Of a stretch of DNA of 64,000 bases, positions 27,254 to 36,587 are shown piece after piece. Source of the DNA: Shewanella pealeana ATCC 700345 (GTDB taxonomy: Bacteria; Pseudomonadota; Gammaproteobacteria; Enterobacterales; Shewanellaceae); assembly GCF_000018285.1 (NCBI RefSeq), contig NC_009901.1, forward strand, positions 4,463,001 through 4,527,000. Reading direction: 5' to 3'. The notes under the pieces are model-generated. The model ran no database searches. It saw only the letters and a list, made by a program, of their open reading frames with translations, and was not told the DNA's origin. Position numbers and translations under genes: made by a program. Positions within the stretch are counted from its first letter, which is position 1. Each line of letters begins with the position of its first letter.

Positions 27254-27544
27254 TTAACCCACTACAGCCATTAGATCTGATTCAGATAGGATCAGAACTT
27301 CTTCACCATCAATCTTCTCTTTTTTCACGCCGTAACCTTCGTTGAAGATAACGATATCGCCAACTTTAACGTCTAAAGGCATTAGGTTACCGTTTTCAAG
27401 AATGCGTCCATTGCCTACAGCAAGAACTTCACCACGGCTAGATTGTTCAGCAGCACTACCTGTTAGTACGATGCCACCAGCTGACTTTGATTCAACTTCT
27501 GAACGCTTAACAATGACACGATCATGTAATGGACGAATGTTCAT
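27254..27544 (-). CDS. groES: Co-chaperonin GroES (Hsp10)
   Basis: The 96-residue lid of the GroEL chamber, a heptamer. [18 protein letters not shown], the mobile loop [20 protein letters not shown], and [20 protein letters not shown] are diagnostic. It is the first gene of groESL. GGAG lies a few bases upstream of the ATG (GGAGCATCCATCG spacer). Confidence 0.99.
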   Translation of the reverse strand: MNIRPLHDRVIVKRSEVESKSAGGIVLTGSAAEQSSRGEVLAVGNGRILENGNLMPLDVKVGDIVIFNEGYGVKKEKIDGEEVLILSESDLMAVVG

Positions 27545-27654
27545 CGATGGATGCTCCTATTATTTTTGTTTACCTGAACAGTGTGTCAGGCGAGTAAAGT
27601 TAGTAACGACTCGACTCGATTTCACTTAAGTAAAATCAAAACTGCCGCTTGATG

Positions 27655-27692
27655 TTCGATACATGGGGGTTAATGTCGCTAGATCCAAGTCC
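27655..27692 (-). promoter_or_regulatory. Sigma-32-like heat-shock promoter of groESL
   Basis: On the minus strand CTTGGA (complement of 27684-27689) is followed 14 bases later by CCCCCATGTAT (27659-27669). This is close to the sigma-32 consensus CTTGAA / CCCCATNTA. The expected start point would leave a 5' leader of about 105-110 bases before groES. Confidence 0.75.
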
Positions 27693-27793
27693 TATTTACA
27701 AAATAAATCCGTTTTTTTTGACCCGGCCGGATAAAATTTGTGGCAATCCTGATAGAATTCGCCCTCCGAGTAAAGACTAGGCAAGACTTCCCT

Positions 27794-29155
27794 ATGAGAG
27801 ACAGACACGGGCTGCTAACTCAGCCAATTGGTCGTGTACTGCTAAATATGAGCCTTCCAAACCTGATTGGTATCTTAACCATTCTCGGGTTCAGCCTCGT
27901 TGACACTTTTTTTATCAGCCAATTAGGTACCGAATCCCTCGCGGCCATCAGCTTTACCTTCCCGGTAACGCTTATTATCTCTAGCATTGCCATTGGCATT
28001 GGCGCAGGAGTGTCGACCAATCTAGGGCGCTTAATTGGCGGCGGCCACGCGGATAAGGCCAAGGTATTCTTGCACGACGCCTTGATGCTGACCTTTTTGC
28101 TAATTGCCTTTATCGCTCTGCTTGGCAGCCTGTGCATCGACCCACTATTTAGCCTGCTTGGGGCCAACGATTCGAGCTTACCGCTGATCCATGACTATAT
28201 GTTTATCTGGTATCTGGGGGCACCGCTGCTAGTGCTGTTGATGGTAGGTAACCAAGGCCTGCGCGCCACCGGAGATACCCGTTCTCCGGCCAAGATAATG
28301 ATGCTAGCGGCGCTAATTAACCTTATTCTCGACCCGCTACTGATCTTCGGTATCGGGCCTTTTCCGCGCTTAGAGATTGAGGGCGCGGCCATTGCAACTG
28401 TGATCTCTTGGGTAGTGGCATTGTCACTGTCGACCCATCTGCTGATCTTTAAGCGTCATCTTGTGGATTTCGTTGAGCCCAATATAAAGCGCCTCAAATG
28501 CAACTGGAAGCAGCTGGCACATATTGCTCAGCCAGCGGCGATGATGAATCTGCTAAACCCGCTGGCTAATGCCATTATTATGGCCATGCTGGCCCGCATC
28601 GATCACAGCGCGGTGGCGGCCTTTGGTGCCGGTACCCGTTTAGAGTCGGTGATGCTGATTGCGGTAATGGCACTGTCATCTAGCCTAGTGCCGTTTGTGG
28701 CGCAAAACTTGGGCGCGGGGCAAACTCAGCGTGCCCGCGGCGCACTGATGCTGTCACTTAAGTTTGTATTGGTGTTTCAAACCTTGCTGTATCTGCCGCT
28801 ACTGTTTTTAGCCAAGCCGCTAGCCGAGCTATTTAGTAGCGACCCGCAAGTGATTGAGTGGCTCACCTTCTATATTCTGGTGCTACCCGCCGCCTATGGC
28901 CCACTGGGGATTGTGATTTTAGTGGCGACCTCGCTTAACGCTTACCACAGGCCAATGAGCTCGCTGGTGTTAAACGTGTGCCGATTATTCCTAATAATGC
29001 TGCCGCTGGCGGCTTTAGGCTCATACTTGGGTGGCGTTAAAGGCCTACTCTTGGCATTGCCTATCACTAACGCCATCATGGGTATCGCCTGTTATGTGTT
29101 GGCGACACGGATCTCTGAGCCAGAGAAAACCGATATTAAGGTGAGCCAAGCCTAG
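27794..29155 (+). CDS. MATE family multidrug/Na+ antiporter
   Basis: An inner-membrane exporter of cationic drugs and other compounds driven by Na+ or H+ gradients. From ATG 27794 it has 453 residues and 12 predicted helices. Family motifs seen: SLPNLIGILTILGFSLVDTFF at the start, FTFPVTLIISSIAIGIGAG, GNQGLRATGDTRSPAK, and in the second half AAFGAGTRLESVMLIAVMALSSSLVPFVAQNLGAG-type elements. A GTG 54 bases upstream (27740) would add a basic extension in front of the usual start and has no ribosome-binding site. The next gene is a Qnr-like protein in the same direction about 100 bases on. Substrates are unknown. Confidence 0.9.
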   Translation: MRDRHGLLTQPIGRVLLNMSLPNLIGILTILGFSLVDTFFISQLGTESLAAISFTFPVTLIISSIAIGIGAGVSTNLGRLIGGGHADKAKVFLHDALMLTFLLIAFIALLGSLCIDPLFSLLGANDSSLPLIHDYMFIWYLGAPLLVLLMVGNQGLRATGDTRSPAKIMMLAALINLILDPLLIFGIGPFPRLEIEGAAIATVISWVVALSLSTHLLIFKRHLVDFVEPNIKRLKCNWKQLAHIAQPAAMMNLLNPLANAIIMAMLARIDHSAVAAFGAGTRLESVMLIAVMALSSSLVPFVAQNLGAGQTQRARGALMLSLKFVLVFQTLLYLPLLFLAKPLAELFSSDPQVIEWLTFYILVLPAAYGPLGIVILVATSLNAYHRPMSSLVLNVCRLFLIMLPLAALGSYLGGVKGLLLALPITNAIMGIACYVLATRISEPEKTDIKVSQA

Positions 29156-29160
29156 TTATG

Positions 29161-29212
29161 ATAAGTAGCCAGAATAAATAGTCTTAATAAGTAGCCGCAA
29201 TAAATAGTCGTA
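29161..29212. repeat. Two tandem 26-bp repeats between MATE and qnr-like genes
   Basis: Units 29161-29186 and 29187-29212 share ATAAGTAGCC..AATAAATAGTC with three differences. A partial third start (ATAAATC) follows. They lie in the 101-base spacer just upstream of the Qnr-like gene's ribosome-binding site. Confidence 0.75.
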
Positions 29213-29256
29213 ATAAATCAGCTTAAGGCTATCGCCAACCACTAAGGAGCAGCACT

Positions 29257-29913
29257 ATGCACGCCGTCGATCAAATCTTTAATGATGAAGACTTTAGCGA
29301 TCAAGACTTGCAAGATGCTCGCTTCGAGCGCTGCAGCTTCTACCACTGCCGCTTTAACCATGCCGATCTTACCGACGCAGAGTTTATTCAGTGTAAATTT
29401 ATCGTACCCGGTGAAGATGAGGGCTGTGACTTTAGCTACGCCACCTTAACCAGTGCTAGCTTTAAGCACTGTAACTTGAGTATGGCGCTGTTTAAAGGCG
29501 CACGCTGTTATGGCCTTGAGATGCGTGAATGTAACTTGCAAGGCAGTGATTTTAGCCGCGCAAGCTTTGCCAATTACATTACCCCTAAGAGTTATTTCTG
29601 CTCGGCATACATCACCGCCTGTAACTTGGCTTATGCCGACTTGAGCGAGCTGTTATTAGAGGAGTGCGAGCTGTTCGATAATCGCTGGCGCGGCGCTAAC
29701 CTGACTGGTGCGTCGATGAAAGGCAGCGATCTAAGCGGCGGTGAATTCTCTCCCGAGCAGTGGGGTAGCTTTGAGCTTAAGGGCGCTAACCTGACTCGTA
29801 TCGAGCTCGATGGTTTAGATCCACGCGTGGTGGAGCTCGATGGTGTGATGATCAATCAGTGGCAGCAAGAGCAGTTGCTGGCGCCGCTAGGGCTGATAGT
29901 GACACCTGATTAA
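29257..29913 (+). CDS. Qnr-like pentapeptide repeat protein (second copy)
   Basis: 218 residues, the same length and architecture as the product at 4837 but clearly diverged from it. Coils such as DFSDQDLQDARFERC, FNHADLTDAEF and CNLQGSDF are present, with loop A near VPGEDEG, loop B near NYITPKSYFCS and the tail WQQEQLLAPLGLIV. It is predicted to bind type II topoisomerases and lower quinolone action. AAGGAG lies eight bases before ATG 29257. It may be co-transcribed with the MATE exporter upstream, since no terminator is seen between them. No LexA box was recognised. Confidence 0.88.
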   Translation: MHAVDQIFNDEDFSDQDLQDARFERCSFYHCRFNHADLTDAEFIQCKFIVPGEDEGCDFSYATLTSASFKHCNLSMALFKGARCYGLEMRECNLQGSDFSRASFANYITPKSYFCSAYITACNLAYADLSELLLEECELFDNRWRGANLTGASMKGSDLSGGEFSPEQWGSFELKGANLTRIELDGLDPRVVELDGVMINQWQQEQLLAPLGLIVTPD

Positions 29914-30082
29914 GCAAGCCTCTTTTCGCTCAAAGTTTGTCCAGCATCAAGCTTTCGGCTATCCCTAGCCAAAGAAACCGCTCACAAGCTCAAGCCTCAA
30001 ACCATAAGCAGCAAGCGCGACTATACTTAAGAAAACGATAACCTAGGCTCGTATACACGACGCCTTACCTAAGGAGGTCCCC

Positions 30083-30481
30083 ATGACCGCCCTCAAAGTC
30101 GTATTGTTAACCGCGATAATATTTTTGGTGTTCTTCCTCGGCCTAAAACCCAATATTAGCTTTAAACACCAAGTGCAGCCCATATTCCAAGCCTCCTGTA
30201 TCGAGTGCCATTCAGGTAGCGGCGAAGGCTCGGCGCGCTCAGGTTTAGTGCTCGATAGTTATGCCAGCCTGATGCGAGGCACTAAGAATGGTCCGGTGAT
30301 TGTCGCTGGCAGCCCAGCTTCCAGTACCTTATACCTGGCTATCGACCACCAGCTCGACACTTCGATTCAGATGCCGCCCCATCATGATGATCATTTAAGC
30401 CAAGGTGAAAGCAAACCATTAACTCAAGAAGAGATTAGCTTGATCAAAGAGTGGATTGAGGAAGGTGCCCAAGACAATTAG
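30083..30481 (+). CDS. Small membrane-anchored c-type cytochrome domain protein
   Basis: 132 residues with an N-terminal membrane anchor or signal (about 5-22, VVLLTAIIFLVFFLGL), then a periplasmic haem c domain. FKHQVQPIFQASCIECHSGSG carries the CXXCH site, and the planctomycete-type cytochrome pattern RSGLVLDSYASLMRGTKNGP and the MPPHHD distal ligand region follow. One haem is expected. No oxidase or dehydrogenase partner is adjacent, so the electron-transfer partner is unknown. AGGAGG precedes the ATG. Confidence 0.85.
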   Translation: MTALKVVLLTAIIFLVFFLGLKPNISFKHQVQPIFQASCIECHSGSGEGSARSGLVLDSYASLMRGTKNGPVIVAGSPASSTLYLAIDHQLDTSIQMPPHHDDHLSQGESKPLTQEEISLIKEWIEEGAQDN

Positions 30482-30489
30482 GCAAAAAA

Positions 30490-30526
30490 GCCAATGTCAC
30501 TGAGAAGTGGCATTGGCGCTATTTTT
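30490..30526 (+). terminator. Terminator of the cytochrome gene
   Basis: GCCAATGTCACT, loop GAGA, AGTGGCATTGGC, then GCTATTTTT; AAAAAA in front allows use from the other side too. Confidence 0.8.
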
Positions 30527-30593
30527 GTCATTGATATTTTTGGACTTGATGGCTAACAATTCAAAGTTAGATTATTCATGTTAATCCTCGGTT

Positions 30594-31544
30594 TTAAATC
30601 ATCGACTTGATCGCCCCGCGGATCTTCACTTCTCTGTCACATCGACCACTGCCACTACCCATGCACTCTTCCATCGCAGTCATCATATAGTCAATAAATC
30701 GTTGACTCGCCAAGCTAATAAAGCGTCTCGATGGATACACTAAGAAGCACTTGCCCTCGTAGGGCTCGACATCTTCAAACAGCATCTCTAGCTCTCCACT
30801 AGCGATATGCTCTTTAGCGAAAGGCAATGGCATCATGGAGATCCCCCGTCCCATCAGGGTCGCCTCTAAACAAGTCGCAAGGCTATTTACACACAAGTTG
30901 CCCTTTACCGACAGGGTGCGGTCTTTACCAAAGGGCACCTCATTAAAAATCCGCCCATTTGGGTAACGGAACAGAATGGAGTTGTGCTGCGGTAACTCAT
31001 CGGGACTTGTGGGACGCCCCGCTTTTGCTAAGTATTCTGGACTGGCAAAGAAGTGCACCATTTCGCTAATGACGTGCCGCGCCACCATCTCGTTTTCATT
31101 GAAGGCATCTTCGAGCATAAAGGCCAAGTCGATGTTGTTGCGGATCATATCTTGCGGCTCAGTACTGACGATGATCTCTACCGTTAGCTCGGGGTGCAGA
31201 TCCATAAACTCAAAAATAGCATGGGTAATATGGATAAGCTCTGGCACCGGAAAGATTAAGATGCGCAGGTGTCCCGTCACCTCCGATTCTTCACCGCTGA
31301 GCTCAGATAGCGTCTGCTCCAGCGTTGCCAACATAGCGGTACTTTTATCGTAGAAATGGCTACCCGATGCGGTTAAGGTCATGGCGCGACTCTGGCGATG
31401 AAACAGTTTCACATTGAGTTCGTCTTCGAGTGCCTGCAAGCGTCGGCTCAGGGTCGATTTTGGCAGGTTTAGTATGTCTGCCGCCTCGACTAAACTACCG
31501 GTTTCGACAATTCGATGGAATAGGGCAATATCTTCTGTTTTCAT
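30594..31544 (-). CDS. LysR family transcriptional regulator
   Basis: 316 residues with an N-terminal winged helix-turn-helix (about 1-60: LFHRIVETGSLVEAADILNLPKSTLSRRLQALEDEL) and a periplasmic-binding-protein-like effector domain (about 90-300). It is divergent from the RND efflux genes starting at 31740 with a 195-base shared region, the usual arrangement for a LysR regulator and its target. The effector is unknown. The C-terminus contains CMGSGSGRCDREVKI, an atypical Cys pair. Confidence 0.9.
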   Translation of the reverse strand: MKTEDIALFHRIVETGSLVEAADILNLPKSTLSRRLQALEDELNVKLFHRQSRAMTLTASGSHFYDKSTAMLATLEQTLSELSGEESEVTGHLRILIFPVPELIHITHAIFEFMDLHPELTVEIIVSTEPQDMIRNNIDLAFMLEDAFNENEMVARHVISEMVHFFASPEYLAKAGRPTSPDELPQHNSILFRYPNGRIFNEVPFGKDRTLSVKGNLCVNSLATCLEATLMGRGISMMPLPFAKEHIASGELEMLFEDVEPYEGKCFLVYPSRRFISLASQRFIDYMMTAMEECMGSGSGRCDREVKIRGAIKSMI

Positions 31545-31619
31545 CTAAAAAATCTCTAGCATTTAACGTACTGACTACGGACAACTATCACTTTGCTCAC
31601 AGTTGTGACGGCAAAGCAA

Positions 31620-31735
31620 GCAAAAGAAGTTCCATTTTTCGGAACTCATGATTCCACATAATTCCATTTTACTCAACTCAAAGTCCTGCTATCTTTGCTC
31701 CCCCTAAATATTGGCCTTTCGTTATATGGAATTTG
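31620..31735. promoter_or_regulatory. Candidate LysR operator cluster in the divergent region
   Basis: Repeated half-sites TTCCA/TGGAA occur at about 31629, 31650, 31660 and 31726. TTCCATTTTTCGGAA (about 31631-31645) forms an interrupted palindrome in the style of LysR T-N11-A sites. The region drives both the LysR gene and the efflux operon. This is a by-eye prediction. Confidence 0.45.
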
Positions 31736-31739
31736 CGTT

Positions 31740-32822
31740 ATGAAAAACCTGACAACTACACTTTCACTCCTTATCTTGACTGCAGTCATTTCAGGTTGTA
31801 ACGCAGAGTCTAGCGAGGCTGTAAAGCCTAGCGTGCGCCCAGTTAAACTGCTTGAAATCACCGATATCAATGCGGGTTCGCTGCGAAGCTTCCCTGCAAA
31901 AGTTGCTGCCACTAAGCAAGCAGAACTCGCCTTTCGGCTGTCGGGACACTTAGTAGAGTTTAATCTTGTTGAAGGTCAACAGGTAAATAAAGGCGCCGTA
32001 TTAGCCCGCCTGGATAGACGTGATTCGCAAAACACCCTGCTTAACCGTGAGGCCGATTATGAATTAGCTAAGGCCGACTTTAAGCGTAAGGGCGAGCTGC
32101 TTCGCCGTGAGCTTATCTCACAGGCCGAATATGACTTAGCCTCGGCGCAGTTAAAGTCGTCGAAAGCCAACCTTGCCAGCGCCCAAGATCAGCTCAGCTA
32201 TACCGAGTTAACCGCTCCCTATGACGGCACAGTCGCTAAGATCTCCATCGATAACTACCAGATGGTCCAAGCTAACCAGCCAGTGCTAGTGCTACAAAAA
32301 GACAGCGACATAGATGTGGTGATCCAAGTGCCTGAATCCCTTGCGAGCAAGGTGACTCAATTTAATCCCAACGCCATTACTCAACCTGTAGTGCGATTCG
32401 CCAACGACCCAAGCAGCAGCTATGCCGCGCTATTAAAAGAGCATGCAACCCAAGTGACCCCTGGCACCCAGAGCTATGAAGTGGTGTTTACCCTGCCCCG
32501 CCCTGCCAATATGACAGTGCTACCGGGTATGAGCGCCGAGCTGACTATGGACATTACACAGCACAATTCTCAAACCCTGGCTGCGATTCTGCCTGCCAGT
32601 GCCATTAGTAAACGCGACCAAGATGGCCAAACGGTTGTCTGGGCCTTTGACAGTAAACTAGGCAAGGTAACACAACAGATGGTGACCTTAGGTAAGGTGA
32701 CAACCGATGGCATTGAGATTGTCGATGGCATCAAGGTGGGTGACCAAGTGGTTGTGGCTGGCGTGCAATATCTGTCTGAAGGGCTTGAGGTTAAGCCACT
32801 GCGTTGGCAACGAGGCGTGTAG
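31740..32822 (+). CDS. RND efflux periplasmic adaptor (membrane fusion protein), lipoprotein
   Basis: 360 residues from ATG 31740. It has a lipoprotein signal (LILTAVISGC at residues 11-20), a barrel-sandwich/lipoyl segment (AFRLSGHLVEFNLVEGQQVNKG), a coiled-coil hairpin (about 95-140), a second half-motif ELTAPYDGTVAKISI, and a beta-barrel and membrane-proximal domain ending KVGDQVVVAGVQYLSEG. It links the RND pump downstream to an outer-membrane channel. The upstream in-frame start at 31695 would bury the signal sequence. No TolC-like gene is in the cluster. Confidence 0.92.
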   Translation: MKNLTTTLSLLILTAVISGCNAESSEAVKPSVRPVKLLEITDINAGSLRSFPAKVAATKQAELAFRLSGHLVEFNLVEGQQVNKGAVLARLDRRDSQNTLLNREADYELAKADFKRKGELLRRELISQAEYDLASAQLKSSKANLASAQDQLSYTELTAPYDGTVAKISIDNYQMVQANQPVLVLQKDSDIDVVIQVPESLASKVTQFNPNAITQPVVRFANDPSSSYAALLKEHATQVTPGTQSYEVVFTLPRPANMTVLPGMSAELTMDITQHNSQTLAAILPASAISKRDQDGQTVVWAFDSKLGKVTQQMVTLGKVTTDGIEIVDGIKVGDQVVVAGVQYLSEGLEVKPLRWQRGV

Positions 32823-32884
32823 CGCACCGCCTCAGTTCACCGTCCCCCAACCTTTTTGCCCCTGCTTTACAAGAGAGTTAATTG

Positions 32885-35800
32885 ATGAATTTTGCTGAAT
32901 ATTCCATCACCCACAAAGTCATTAGCTGGATGTTTGCTCTACTGCTGCTCGTTGGCGGCAGCATCTCATTCTTTAGCTTAGGCCAGCTGGAGTTTCCCGA
33001 ATTTACCATTAAGCAGGCCCTAGTGGTGACAGCTTATCCCGGCGCTTCTCCTGAACAGGTGGAAGAGGAAGTGACCTTGCCACTTGAGGATGCGCTGCAA
33101 CAACTCGATGGCATCAAGCATATCACTTCAGTAAACAGTGCCGGTCTATCGCAGATAGAGATTGAGATCAAAGAGAATTATGACGCCAGCGAACTGCCAC
33201 AAGTGTGGGATGAGGTGCGCCGTAAGATCAACGACAAGGCCGTCGAGTTACCGCCAGGGGTACATGCTCCGTCTGTTATCGACGACTTTGGCGATGTTTA
33301 TGGCATCTTGCTCAATGTCAGTGGTGACGGCTACAGCGACCGAGAGTTACAAAACTACGCCGACTTCTTACGTCGTGAACTCGTGCTGGTCGATGGTATC
33401 AAGAAGGTCACCATAGCAGGCATAGTCAACGAACAAGTAGTGGTGGAGATCTCTCAGCAAAAACTCAACGCCTTAGGCTTAGATCAAAACTATATCTATG
33501 GCCTTATCAACAGCCAAAATGTGGTCTCTAACGCCGGTAGCATGTTGGTGGGTGATAACCGTATTCGTATTCACCCAACCGGTGAGTTTGATAATGTACG
33601 CCAGATGGAGCGCCTGATCATCAGCCCTCCTGGCAGTGCAAAGCTTATCTATCTTGGTGATATAGCCAAGATCTACAAAGACACCGAAGAAACGCCATCG
33701 AACATCTATCACGCCAGTGGTAATAAGGCGCTATCTATCGGCATCGCCTTCTCTAGCGGCGTTAACGTGGTTAAGGTCGGTGAAGCGGTCAATGAACGCA
33801 TGAGTGAGCTTAACAGCGAATTGCCTATCGGTATGGCACTGGATACCGTTTACGATCAAAGCAAGATGGTGGACCAGACGGTCAATGGCTTTCTGGTTAA
33901 TCTGGCCGAGTCGATTGCGATCGTTATTGGAGTACTACTTGTCTTTATGGGTGTTCGTTCTGGCCTATTGATGGGCTTAGTGCTGCTATTAACGATTTTG
34001 GGTACCTTCATAATGATGAATGTGCTCAACATCGAGCTGCAGATCATCTCACTTGGCGCCCTGATCATCGCCTTAGGTATGCTGGTCGACAACGCTATCG
34101 TGGTGACCGAAGGGATCTTAATCGGTATCAAGCGCGGCCAGACTCGCTTAGAAACCGCCAAACAGGTGATCTCACAAACTCAGTGGCCACTGCTGGGCGC
34201 CACCATTATTGCCATCATCGCCTTTGCCCCGATTGGTTTGTCGGATAACGCCACCGGGGAGTTTTGTGCCTCCTTGTTCCAGGTATTGTTGATCTCGCTG
34301 TTTATCAGCTGGATCACCGCCATGACCTTAACCCCGTTTTTCTGCAACCTGATGTTCAAAGATGGCATCGTTAGCGACGATGAAAATGACGATCCCTATA
34401 AGGGCTGGCTATTTGGTCTTTATCGCCACAGTCTCAATTATGCCATGCGCTTTAGAGGCCTGACACTGACCTTAGTCGTTGCCGCGCTGATCACATCGGT
34501 TATCGGATTTGGCTATGTTAAGAATGTCTTCTTCCCTGCATCGAACACACCTATGTTTTTTGTCGATGTGTGGATGCCAGAAGGATCGGATATCAAGGCA
34601 ACCGAAAGACTACTAAGCCGAATCGAAACCGACCTACTCGAGCAGCAAAAGACGACAGATACAGGTCTTGTAAACCTAACTACTGTCATTGGCCAAGGCG
34701 CACAGCGTTTCGTCCTCTCCTATGTACCGGAAAAAGGTTATAAGGCTTACGGTCAGATCTTGTTAGAGATGACAGATCTGCAGGCGCTTAATAAATATAT
34801 GCGGTTGCTTGAGCGAGAGCTCAGCCTTAAATTTCCCGAGGCGGAGTACCGTTTCAAGTATATGGAAAACGGCCCAAGCCCAGCCGCTAAGATTGAGGCG
34901 CGCTTCTTTGGTGAAGATCCACAGGTGTTACGTCAGCTAGCAGCGCAGGCTGAAACCATCTTAAAAGCTGAGCCGACAGCCGTGGGAGTAAGACACAACT
35001 GGCGTAATCAGGTGACCTTAGTGCGTCCGCAGCTAGCGCAGGCACAAGCTCGTGAAACCGGGATCAGCAAGCAAGATCTCGACACCGCCCTGCTAACTAA
35101 CTTTAGTGGCCAGCAGATCGGCACCTATCGTGAGAACAGCCATCTGCTGCCGATCATTGCCCGAGCCCCTGCCGAAGAGCGACTCGATGCCCAGAGCATC
35201 TGGAAACTGCAGGTGTGGAGTCGCGATAACAATACCTTTGTACCAGTTACTCAGGTGGTTTCTGACTTTAGTACCGAATGGGAGGATCCCTTGATTATGC
35301 GCCGTGATCGTAAGCGAGTGATCTCAGTGCTCGCCGATCCGATTAACGGCGCAGATGAAACCGCCGACTCAGTTTTTAGAAAGATCAAGGCCGATATCGA
35401 AGCGATCCCACTGCCTGCAGGTTACGAGCTTGAATGGGGCGGTGAATATGAAACCTCAATGGAGGCACAGGAGTCGGTATTTAGTTCTATTCCGCTAGGT
35501 TACTTGGCGATGTTCCTTATCACTGTGTTGCTATTTAACTCAGTTAGGCAGCCGCTAGTGATCTGGTTTACCGTTCCGTTAGCACTGATCGGTGTGGTAT
35601 CTGGTCTATTGCTATTCGATGCCCCCTTTAGCTTTATGGCGCTACTAGGACTGCTGAGCTTAACGGGTATGATTATCAAGAACGGTATCGTACTCGTGGA
35701 TCAAATTAACCTCGAGCTATCCCAAGGCAAAGAAGCCTATCAGGCGGTTGTCGACTCAGCCGTGAGTCGCGTGCGACCTGTATTGATGGCCGCCATTACG

Positions 35801-35962
35801 ACTATGCTAGGTATGCTACCACTCTTGTCTGATGCCTTTTTTGGATCGATGGCGATCACCATCATCTTCGGCCTTGGATTTGCGTCAGTACTAACATTAA
35901 TCGTTTTGCCGGTGACCTACACCTTAGCCTTCAGAATTCCTTACTCAGGTAAGCACAGCTAA
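32885..35962 (+). CDS. RND family multidrug efflux permease (HAE1/AcrB-like)
   Basis: A proton-driven inner-membrane exporter, 1025 residues from ATG 32885 (AAGAGAG eight bases before). Helix 1 is followed by the usual FPEFTIKQALVVTAYPGASPEQVEEEV porter entry. Two repeats of six helices and large periplasmic loops are visible. The helix-4 proton-relay region GALIIALGMLVDNAIVVTEG shows the paired-acid environment, and LLSLTGMIIKNGIVLVDQIN is in the second half. It follows the adaptor gene by 62 bases and is co-transcribed. Substrates are unknown. It is divergent from the LysR regulator. Confidence 0.95.
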   Translation: MNFAEYSITHKVISWMFALLLLVGGSISFFSLGQLEFPEFTIKQALVVTAYPGASPEQVEEEVTLPLEDALQQLDGIKHITSVNSAGLSQIEIEIKENYDASELPQVWDEVRRKINDKAVELPPGVHAPSVIDDFGDVYGILLNVSGDGYSDRELQNYADFLRRELVLVDGIKKVTIAGIVNEQVVVEISQQKLNALGLDQNYIYGLINSQNVVSNAGSMLVGDNRIRIHPTGEFDNVRQMERLIISPPGSAKLIYLGDIAKIYKDTEETPSNIYHASGNKALSIGIAFSSGVNVVKVGEAVNERMSELNSELPIGMALDTVYDQSKMVDQTVNGFLVNLAESIAIVIGVLLVFMGVRSGLLMGLVLLLTILGTFIMMNVLNIELQIISLGALIIALGMLVDNAIVVTEGILIGIKRGQTRLETAKQVISQTQWPLLGATIIAIIAFAPIGLSDNATGEFCASLFQVLLISLFISWITAMTLTPFFCNLMFKDGIVSDDENDDPYKGWLFGLYRHSLNYAMRFRGLTLTLVVAALITSVIGFGYVKNVFFPASNTPMFFVDVWMPEGSDIKATERLLSRIETDLLEQQKTTDTGLVNLTTVIGQGAQRFVLSYVPEKGYKAYGQILLEMTDLQALNKYMRLLERELSLKFPEAEYRFKYMENGPSPAAKIEARFFGEDPQVLRQLAAQAETILKAEPTAVGVRHNWRNQVTLVRPQLAQAQARETGISKQDLDTALLTNFSGQQIGTYRENSHLLPIIARAPAEERLDAQSIWKLQVWSRDNNTFVPVTQVVSDFSTEWEDPLIMRRDRKRVISVLADPINGADETADSVFRKIKADIEAIPLPAGYELEWGGEYETSMEAQESVFSSIPLGYLAMFLITVLLFNSVRQPLVIWFTVPLALIGVVSGLLLFDAPFSFMALLGLLSLTGMIIKNGIVLVDQINLELSQGKEAYQAVVDSAVSRVRPVLMAAITTMLGMLPLLSDAFFGSMAITIIFGLGFASVLTLIVLPVTYTLAFRIPYSGKHS

Positions 35963-36040
35963 ATAAGGAGGTCGATTCTTAAGTCGCCTATGTAAAAACT
36001 GTCACGGCAGTGACATCAACCCCAAATTGCTTCCCGGCGC

Positions 36041-36080
36041 CCTCCTGGCTCAGTGAATCACCACTGTGTCAGGAGGTTTT
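36041..36080 (+). terminator. Terminator of the RND operon
   Basis: CCTCCTGGCTCAGTG pairs with CACTGTGTCAGGAGG around AATCAC, followed by TTTTCTCTTTCTT. Confidence 0.75.
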
Positions 36081-36164
36081 CTCTTTCTTGCTTAAACAAA
36101 AATTTATGAGTATTCCCAGCTATTGCCTGTTACTGTAATAACAAGTTTTAAAAGGGCTCAGAAA

Positions 36165-36536
36165 ATGAATCATTCCTGTCGTAATCAAATTGCCAGCAGC
36201 CTATTTATATTCACTGCGCTGTTTGCTATTCCAGCCATGGCAACTGAGCCAACAAAATCTGACGAATATGCTATTGGAGTCATGGTCAAATCCCTCGATA
36301 ATGCCATTGCTCACCCGTCGAATGAATCACTTAGCATCATCACCAATTACGGCACGGATTCGCGCTATTATGTGATGATTAGAGGCTGGTTAGTACAAGA
36401 ACTGCTGGGGGCTGAGAGTCAGCTTGACGCTTATCACTCTGATGATCTGGATAACAGCCAAGCTGAGCAAAAATCTAAGCTGCAGCAGAAAGTCGATTTT
36501 CTTAAGCAAGCGATCCGCCGTATCGATCTAGAGTAA
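36165..36536 (+). CDS. Secreted hypothetical protein
   Basis: 123 residues from ATG 36165, chosen because it starts a signal peptide (SSLFIFTALFAIPAMA) that the upstream in-frame start would displace. The mature part is predominantly helical and acidic (IGVMVKSLDNAI, YVMIRGWLVQELLGAESQL, KLQQKVDFLKQAIRRIDLE). No family was recognised. It is followed 50 bases later by a small membrane protein gene in the same direction, with which it may be co-transcribed. Confidence 0.65.
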   Translation: MNHSCRNQIASSLFIFTALFAIPAMATEPTKSDEYAIGVMVKSLDNAIAHPSNESLSIITNYGTDSRYYVMIRGWLVQELLGAESQLDAYHSDDLDNSQAEQKSKLQQKVDFLKQAIRRIDLE

Positions 36537-36587
36537 GCTATCTTCCGCCTTTTATAGGGCCTCGATTGAATCAATGACGAATAACAT

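Noticed and set aside
27740..27793. Longer start (GTG 27740) for the MATE gene
   Set aside because: It adds a basic stretch that family members lack and has no ribosome-binding site; ATG 27794 gives the usual N-terminus.
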